Of a DNA stretch of 50,282 nucleotides, positions 44,824 to 50,282 are shown piece after piece (positions within the stretch are counted from its first letter, which is position 1; every line of letters begins with the position of its first letter). The stretch comes from an uncultured Caryophanales bacterium (GTDB lineage Bacteria > Bacillota_I > Bacilli_A > RF39 > UBA660). A model generated the notes under the pieces. That model was not told the DNA's origin. It saw only the letters and a list, made by a program, of their open reading frames with translations, and ran no database searches. The position numbers were made by a program, and so were the translations under genes. Location: NCBI GenBank assembly GCA_948442255.1, contig CAOJRT010000009.1, positions 1-50,282 on the forward strand, given 5' to 3'.

Positions 44824-47139
44824 TTATTTTTCTAAATTTTTTAGTAATTCTGCTGGGATTGGGTCTCCTTCGCGACGACCACATCCAGGGCATATATCTT
44901 TAATAACTCCAACATATCCACAAACAGGATCTCTATCTACAGGGTGATTAATTGCACCATATCCAATTCCTGCTTCTTTCATTAAACGGATGACAGATTC
45001 GAATGCTTCAACATTCTCTGTTACGTCTCCATCTAATTCAATATAACTTATATGTCCTGCATTTGTTAGGGCATGATAAGGAGCTTCTGTTTTAATTTTT
45101 TTAGCTATGCTAATATCGTAATAAACTGGAACATGGAAGGAATTTGTATAGTAAGGGCGATCTGTCACTCCTTCAATTTTTCCATATATTGCTTTATCTA
45201 TTCTTGTAAATCTACCACTTAACCCCTCAGCAGGTGTTGCTAGTAAAGAGAAATTTAGTTTATATTGCTTACAATATTCATCCATTTTTTCTCTCATATG
45301 ACCGATAATTTCTTGTCCTAATTTTTGAGCTTTTGCCGATTCCCCATGATGTTCGCCAATTAACGCTTTTAAGCACTCTGCAAGTCCTATGAAGCCGATT
45401 GATAAAGTTCCATGTTTTAATACTTTTTTAAGTTTGTCATTTGGTCTTAAGCGTTCAGAATCCATCCAGTTTCCTTGCCCCATTAGGAAAGGGAAATTAT
45501 ATACTCTTTTGCTTGCTTGAATTTCAAATCTTTCTAATAGTTGGTCTTTACATAGTTCGATTAATTCGTCAAGCTCTTTGTAGAAACCTTCCATATCTGC
45601 TTTTTTGTGAGCATTTTCTCCTACGATTCCATGTTTTATACCTAATCTTGGAAGATTAATTGTTGTAAAAGATAAATTTCCACGTCCTACACATATTTGT
45701 CTATCTGGATCTACTACATTTCCCATAACTCTAGTACGGCATCCCATTGTTGCTACTTCTGTTTCAGGGTGACCTGGAACATAATATTGTAAATTAAATG
45801 GAGCATCAATAAATTCAAAGTTTGGAAATAATCTTTTAGCAGATACCTTACAAGATAATTTAAATAAATCATAGTTTGGATCTTCTGGATTGTAGTTAAT
45901 TCCCTCTTTCACTTTAAATATAGAGATAGGGAAAATTGGTGTTTCACTATGTCCAAGTCCTTTATCAATTGCAAGTAAATAATTCTTTGTGACCATTCTT
46001 CCTTCTGGAGTAGTATCTGTTCCAAAGTTTATGCTTGAGAAAGGTACTTGTGCTCCAGCTCTTGAGTGCATTGTATTTAGATTATGGACAAATGCTTCCA
46101 TTGCTTGGAATGTTATTCTATCTGTTTTTTTAACAGACTTTTCCAGTGCCATTGTGAATAATCTTTTTAGTGTTTTATTATCTTTATAGAACTTTTCAAA
46201 AATAATAGGATCATTTTCGATTGTTGTACATTTTGCAATGACATCTTCGACACTTTTTATATTAATGAATGATGCAAAATCTGAGAAATCCAACAAATCT
46301 CTAATCGTCATTTTTAATTGCTTTTTATACGTTTTTACAACTCCATGTGCTAAATAATAATCAAACAAAGGAATGGATTGCCCACCATGTTGGTCATTTT
46401 GATTAGACTGGATAGCTATAGCAGCTAAAGCAGCATAACTAATTATGTCATTTGGTTCTCTTACGTATCCGTGCCCTGTTGAGAAGCCTCCTTTAAATAG
46501 TTTATCTAAATCTATTTGTAAACAAGTGGTTGTTCCCATAGCTTCAAAGTCCATATCATGAATATGAATATCTCCTTCGTCATGAGCATCTGCAAATTTC
46601 TTTTTCATTAAATATGTTTTTGAAAATTCCTTTGATACATTAGAACCAAATTGTAACATAGTTCCCATTGCTGAGTTCCCATCTATATTTCCATTTTCTC
46701 TTTTCGTATCATCTTCTGAAGCGCTTTTTAAGGCTAGTCCTTCTAATGTTTTTAAAAATTTATGTAATCTTTTGTTTTCTGTAAACACATCTCTTGATTG
46801 TGCTCTTTTTTCTCTATAACTCGCAAATGCTTCATATACTTCTTGGTATTTATTATCTTTTAAGGATGTTTCGATTAATTCTTGAATTTCTTCTATTTTT
46901 ATTTTATCTTTATCTTGATAATCCTTTTCTATTTTATCTAGAACATCATGAAAGACTTTTTGCATATCCTTTTCTGAGTAGACTTTTTTTTCTATTTCCT
47001 CTTCAGAGGAATGGTCTATGATTTCGTCAAATCCTTTTTTAATTGCTATTGCAATTTTTGTTGCATTAAAATCAACTTTTTTTCCGTTTCTTTTTACTAC
47101 TTGTAAATGAGCAAAAAGTTCGTCTTCTTTTTTTGCCAT
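44824..47139 (-). CDS. nrdD: Anaerobic ribonucleoside-triphosphate reductase, core
   Basis: A 771-residue class III reductase that makes dNTPs without oxygen using formate. An N-terminal ATP-cone (about 10-105, LQVVKRNGKKVDFNATKIA) is followed by the barrel; the finger-loop Cys is in ATMGCRTRVMGN, with CVGRGNLSFTTINLPRL nearby. The C terminus ends in the zinc-site sequence DPVCGYVGVIKDICPGCGR and a short tail, and the glycyl-radical loop that should follow is absent; it is in the next gene. AGAAGGAG is its ribosome site. NrdG, the radical activase, is not in this window. Confidence 0.93.
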   Translation of the reverse strand: MAKKEDELFAHLQVVKRNGKKVDFNATKIAIAIKKGFDEIIDHSSEEEIEKKVYSEKDMQKVFHDVLDKIEKDYQDKDKIKIEEIQELIETSLKDNKYQEVYEAFASYREKRAQSRDVFTENKRLHKFLKTLEGLALKSASEDDTKRENGNIDGNSAMGTMLQFGSNVSKEFSKTYLMKKKFADAHDEGDIHIHDMDFEAMGTTTCLQIDLDKLFKGGFSTGHGYVREPNDIISYAALAAIAIQSNQNDQHGGQSIPLFDYYLAHGVVKTYKKQLKMTIRDLLDFSDFASFINIKSVEDVIAKCTTIENDPIIFEKFYKDNKTLKRLFTMALEKSVKKTDRITFQAMEAFVHNLNTMHSRAGAQVPFSSINFGTDTTPEGRMVTKNYLLAIDKGLGHSETPIFPISIFKVKEGINYNPEDPNYDLFKLSCKVSAKRLFPNFEFIDAPFNLQYYVPGHPETEVATMGCRTRVMGNVVDPDRQICVGRGNLSFTTINLPRLGIKHGIVGENAHKKADMEGFYKELDELIELCKDQLLERFEIQASKRVYNFPFLMGQGNWMDSERLRPNDKLKKVLKHGTLSIGFIGLAECLKALIGEHHGESAKAQKLGQEIIGHMREKMDEYCKQYKLNFSLLATPAEGLSGRFTRIDKAIYGKIEGVTDRPYYTNSFHVPVYYDISIAKKIKTEAPYHALTNAGHISYIELDGDVTENVEAFESVIRLMKEAGIGYGAINHPVDRDPVCGYVGVIKDICPGCGRREGDPIPAELLKNLEK

Positions 47140-47175
47140 CTTTATAAACTCTCCTTCTACCTTTTCCTTAATCTA

Positions 47176-47204
47176 ATTGTATGATAGCTCCTCTCAATTG
47201 TAAA
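47176..47204 (-). promoter_or_regulatory. Promoter of nrdD
   Basis: On the minus strand TTTACA (47199-47204), a 17-base spacer and TACAAT (47176-47181), with AGAAGGAG before the ATG. No NrdR-type box was recognised next to it. Confidence 0.6.
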
Positions 47205-47453
47205 GATTTTATTTTTCTTTTTTTCTAGAAAATCCATTTTTTCATTTTTTTCATTTTTGCCTATTTTTTCGGTTTTTTTCATTTCCATCTTTTTCACTTT
47301 TTGTTTTGGCAATCAGCATTTTTCCCTTTATTTATAAGGTTTTAGAATGTTTTATAAATTTTTATTGTTCGATTTACACATTTTTACTTTTTCTTTATTT
47401 TTTCATTTTCACAAATTTTACATTTTTTATTTTTGGCATTTTTTCAAAAAAAT
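47205..47453. repeat. T-rich low-complexity leader, no gene
   Basis: About 250 bases of strand-biased T tracts with recurring TTTTTCATTTTT units (A-rich on the minus strand), between the aldehyde dehydrogenase terminator and the nrdD promoter. I see no gene, operator or RNA fold in it beyond that bias. Confidence 0.5.
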
Positions 47454-47480
47454 AAAAAGCTTATTTGTCAAGCTTTTTTT
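47454..47480. terminator. Terminator after the aldehyde dehydrogenase gene
   Basis: AAAAAGCTT-ATTTGTC-AAGCTTTTT with runs on both sides, 35 bases past the dehydrogenase stop. Confidence 0.85.
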
Positions 47481-47514
47481 ACTTTTTTTAATATAATTTT
47501 TTGTTATTGATAAT

Positions 47515-48954
47515 CTATTTTAAGATGTTTTTTAATATAACTGTTTTTGTTCTAGACATTTCTTTTAACGTACTCATTACTCCCTCGTTACCTATTCCAG
47601 AATGTTTCCATCCACCAAATGGCATTTCAAATGATCTAAAGAAGGAAGCTCCATTAATAATTACACCACCACATTCTAATTGGTTAGCAATTTTAATTGC
47701 ATTTGCTACATTCTTGGATATAATATTGCCACATAGTCCGAAAGAAGATTGGTTGGCGATTTTTACTGCTTCATTAATATCATCAAAGCCAATTACGGAT
47801 ACGACTGGGCCAAAAATTTCCATATCCTTTGCAACAGCCATTGTTTTCGTTACATTATCAATAATTGTAGGTTCATAGAAAGCTCCATTTCTTTTTCCCC
47901 CTAAAACAAGAGTTGCTCCTTCTTTAAGAGTACTTTTTACTTGTTCTTCCACTTTCATAGCGGCTTCTTCACTAATCAAACAACCTAAATCCGTTTGGGG
48001 GTCACTTGGCATACCTAGATGTAATCTCTCGATTCTCTCTTTTAACTTTCTTATGTATTCTTTTTTTACTGCATTGTGAATTAAGAAACGTTTAGAAGCA
48101 CAACATACTTGTCCTGTGTTATAAAATCTACCCCAAATTGTTTCTTCTACAGCTAAATCAACATCTCCATCTCTATTTAATATAAAGGCATCATTTCCAC
48201 CTAATTCAAGCATTACATGGGTTAGATTATGGCTACAAGTTTTCATCGTTTCCATTCCCGATTTTGTTGCTCCAGTTAAACTGACTAAAGCTACATTAGG
48301 ATTTGCTGCTAGCGTTTGTGCTGCAAATCCCCCAGTTCCATTAATGACATTAATTGCTCCTTCATCTATGCCTGCTTCTAATAATAATTCAGCATATTTA
48401 TTAAGGGTTAATGGGTTATGAGGAGATGGTTTCATAATAACCGAATTTCCCATTAATAAAGCAGGAGGAATTTTTTGACAGAATAAGTCACTTGGGAAAT
48501 TAAAAGGGATAATAGCTACAACAACTCCTAAAGGGACTTGTATAGTATATTGAAGAGTATTTTCATTCCCCTTTTCTTGTCCTGCTGGAATCATTTGTCC
48601 ATATTCATGTTTTGCTTTTTCACAAAAAGCAGATATTCCAATAGAAACATTAGCGATTTCTCCATAGGCTTCTTTAATCGTTTTTCCTGTTTCGTCACTC
48701 AGCAATTTAGCTAAATCCTCTTTGTTTCTTTCTACTAAAGAAACGAAATTCATTAGAATAGTTACACGTTCATGTAAAGGTCTACGCGCCCAAATCTTTT
48801 GGCCTTTTTTTGCAGCAGAAACAGCTTCGTCGCAGTCTTTTTTTGTACTTTCTGGTACAGTGTCTATTACTTCTTTCGTTGCTGGGTTTGTGATGGTAAT
48901 TACGCCTCCATCCGAAGCATTTAACCATTTATTACCTATTAAATTCTTTGCCAT
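47515..48954 (-). CDS. NAD(P)-dependent aldehyde dehydrogenase
   Basis: A 479-residue enzyme of the aldehyde dehydrogenase superfamily. The NAD(P)-binding part has IIPFNFPSD and MKPSPHNPLTL; the catalytic Glu250 is in LELGGNDA, and the nucleophile Cys284 in GQVCCASKR. The C-terminal oligomerization stretch includes EMPFGGWKHSG. It resembles succinate-semialdehyde or lactaldehyde dehydrogenases; substrate not decidable. It starts eight bases after the FIST gene, so both form one operon; the FIST protein could sense its substrate. A terminator follows. Confidence 0.93.
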   Translation of the reverse strand: MAKNLIGNKWLNASDGGVITITNPATKEVIDTVPESTKKDCDEAVSAAKKGQKIWARRPLHERVTILMNFVSLVERNKEDLAKLLSDETGKTIKEAYGEIANVSIGISAFCEKAKHEYGQMIPAGQEKGNENTLQYTIQVPLGVVVAIIPFNFPSDLFCQKIPPALLMGNSVIMKPSPHNPLTLNKYAELLLEAGIDEGAINVINGTGGFAAQTLAANPNVALVSLTGATKSGMETMKTCSHNLTHVMLELGGNDAFILNRDGDVDLAVEETIWGRFYNTGQVCCASKRFLIHNAVKKEYIRKLKERIERLHLGMPSDPQTDLGCLISEEAAMKVEEQVKSTLKEGATLVLGGKRNGAFYEPTIIDNVTKTMAVAKDMEIFGPVVSVIGFDDINEAVKIANQSSFGLCGNIISKNVANAIKIANQLECGGVIINGASFFRSFEMPFGGWKHSGIGNEGVMSTLKEMSRTKTVILKNILK

Positions 48955-48962
48955 ATTATCCT

Positions 48963-50120
48963 CTACTTAGCAAATCCAGTGAAGGATAAAGATAATCCGC
49001 CTATAGTAGCTCCCGAATGATTATTTTGACCATATTCTCCAAAGGTGAAAGCAACAATAAATGGAATATCTCCTACAGCATTTTTGATTGCTACAAAATC
49101 TTCATCTATACGATTACCGATATATAGTTTTCTTCCACCACAATGCACTAAGAACATAGCAGCAGGTTCAAATTCTCTTCTTACTTTTCTTATTGTATCA
49201 ACAGCTCCATTGATTAGTCCATCCACATTCGTTTCTAATTGAATAATTGCTGTTTTTTCTGCTACTTTCGCACCAACATTAAAAGAATAGTCCGGGTTTC
49301 CTACCATTGGATGACGGACAGCTAATACGTCTCCTTGAATGGATTTAACTCCTAGTGCCATTGGTATCGATGCAACTAATAAGTTTTGTCCCATTAGTTC
49401 GTCAGCATTTAACCCTGTCCATTCTGCATACTTTCTTAAAGCGGGAACATGGTCAATTTCGACAATACGACGATCATTTTCTACTTTTGTTATAATGCCA
49501 ACATTATTTGTTTCTTCATAAGCACCTGTAAATATAGTTTTAATATCTTTTGTTGTGTAAAATAAAGCGATAGCACACCCATCAGAGAAAGATTTTTCTT
49601 CACAGAATACTTTCCAGTCTCCTACAACAGCATCATCTGCAGCACTACCTCCAAACATAGGCACTTCGCCAATAACATCCTGAATTCCCTTTAAATAGTA
49701 TTCTTCCTCGGCTGGAGAAGCAATCATAAGAAAAGCAACAGGAGCAAACTTTTTGCCTGCATTTTCCATTGCTTCTCTCGCAATTCTTCTTCCTGTCTCT
49801 CTTGGGTTTATTCCTCTTTCTGAGGAAGCGACACCAATGGTTAATTCGTTATCATCTAATACCATCATTCCTGCAAACCCATTTTCACTGGCAATAATTC
49901 CTTCTGGAGTCATAATAGCTCCTGAAGAAGTACAACCAATCACTTTTATTTCTGGATTAACAGTCTTAATTCCTCTTATCACTTGGTCTTGAGCATATTT
50001 TACGGAAGTAAATAAAAGCCCTACTTTTGGATTTTTAATTCCTTTTGTTGCTTTTTTAGCTGTTTCTATACCAGCTTCAAAACTATTTACTTGGACACTT
50101 GATCCCACCATTGCTTTCAA
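48963..50120 (-). CDS. FIST-domain sensor protein
   Basis: A 385-residue protein with both FIST N and FIST C domains, a ligand-sensing module usually fused or linked to signalling or metabolic genes. Family blocks are visible: VGLLFTSVKYAQDQVIRG, VIGCTSSGAI, MFGGSAADD, and the C-terminal FLVHCGGRKLYIG and VAFTFGEYGQ. No extra kinase or MCP domain is present. It uses a TTG start at 50120 with AGGAGG seven bases upstream; the ATG nine bases later would be too far from that site. It heads the operon with the aldehyde dehydrogenase. Confidence 0.9.
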   Translation of the reverse strand: MKAMVGSSVQVNSFEAGIETAKKATKGIKNPKVGLLFTSVKYAQDQVIRGIKTVNPEIKVIGCTSSGAIMTPEGIIASENGFAGMMVLDDNELTIGVASSERGINPRETGRRIAREAMENAGKKFAPVAFLMIASPAEEEYYLKGIQDVIGEVPMFGGSAADDAVVGDWKVFCEEKSFSDGCAIALFYTTKDIKTIFTGAYEETNNVGIITKVENDRRIVEIDHVPALRKYAEWTGLNADELMGQNLLVASIPMALGVKSIQGDVLAVRHPMVGNPDYSFNVGAKVAEKTAIIQLETNVDGLINGAVDTIRKVRREFEPAAMFLVHCGGRKLYIGNRIDEDFVAIKNAVGDIPFIVAFTFGEYGQNNHSGATIGGLSLSFTGFAK

Positions 50121-50194
50121 AATAATTCCTCCTTTTATTCCTTTGTATTTTAGAATGCAATACTACTGGATTCTATCTAATCCTCTATGTTTTC

Positions 50195-50223
50195 ATTTTA
50201 TAACTTTTTAGTCTAATAATCAA
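50195..50223 (-). promoter_or_regulatory. Promoter of the FIST-dehydrogenase operon
   Basis: TTGATT (50218-50223), a 17-base spacer and TAAAAT (50195-50200) on the minus strand, about 75 bases before the TTG start. Confidence 0.55.
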
Positions 50224-50282
50224 GTATGTGTTAATTTAAATCTGAAGTGCAACAAAGATGCATTGAAAAAGACACATGAATA

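Overview
The window looks like chromosome from a low-GC, anaerobic Gram-positive bacterium of the Bacillota, most like the uncultured gut Bacilli (RF39 or Erysipelotrichales type). This is inferred from the strong A+T bias, long AGGAGG-type ribosome sites, AddAB recombination enzymes, an oxygen-sensitive class III ribonucleotide reductase, YitT and ABC-F proteins, and N-terminal lipobox and TM-anchored small proteins. TGA and TAG both end normal genes here (for example the recombinase and the HamA-like gene), so the code is the standard bacterial one and in-frame stops are real interruptions.

Layout. 1-7.5 kb: a minus-strand operon running from a small membrane protein through addB, addA and three membrane or lipoprotein genes, probably double-strand-break repair plus envelope. 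7.56 kb: tRNA-His. 7.7-18.9 kb: an accessory block headed by a large serine recombinase, with a YhcG/DUF1016 nuclease, a YbaK-like deacylase, a PepD dipeptidase, a two-module DNA-binding-like protein, a broken YunG/uracil-DNA-glycosylase fusion, and a Hachiman-like defence pair (HamA intact, HamB cut by a stop). 18.9-24.0 kb: more accessory genes (DUF2000, metallo-hydrolase, methyltransferases, NTF2-like, PnuC, a zinc-protease-like gene), three of them broken. 24.1-32.7 kb: mostly plus-strand intact genes (a membrane PD-(D/E)XK-like protein, hydrolase, thioredoxin-like, FolD, ABC-F, YitT, small alarmone hydrolase, PAP2), with one minus-strand gene, a glycosylase-like protein at 24967-25713. 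32.7-38.2 kb: minus-strand genes (a broken surface protein, a DapB-like dehydrogenase, a one-ring Clp ATPase, an XRE regulator, a GNAT enzyme). 38.3-42 kb: two insertion sequences, an IS200-type element inside a membrane-protein gene and an IS110-type element with a candidate bridge RNA, flanking tRNA-Asn. 42-50.3 kb: LemA-like, RluA-like, a small coupled gene with a pentapeptide-like protein, then nrdD, an aldehyde dehydrogenase and a FIST sensor.

The two strongest observations are (1) nrdD ends before its glycyl-radical loop, and that loop is encoded by a separate 61-residue gene with its own ribosome site 28 bases downstream; and (2) the IS110 leader has a promoter, an 11-bp closing stem and a 9-base match to the left insertion flank, as expected for a bridge RNA. 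A third theme is decay: eight genes are broken, five of them packed into 14.0-24.0 kb, while the housekeeping genes on both sides are intact.
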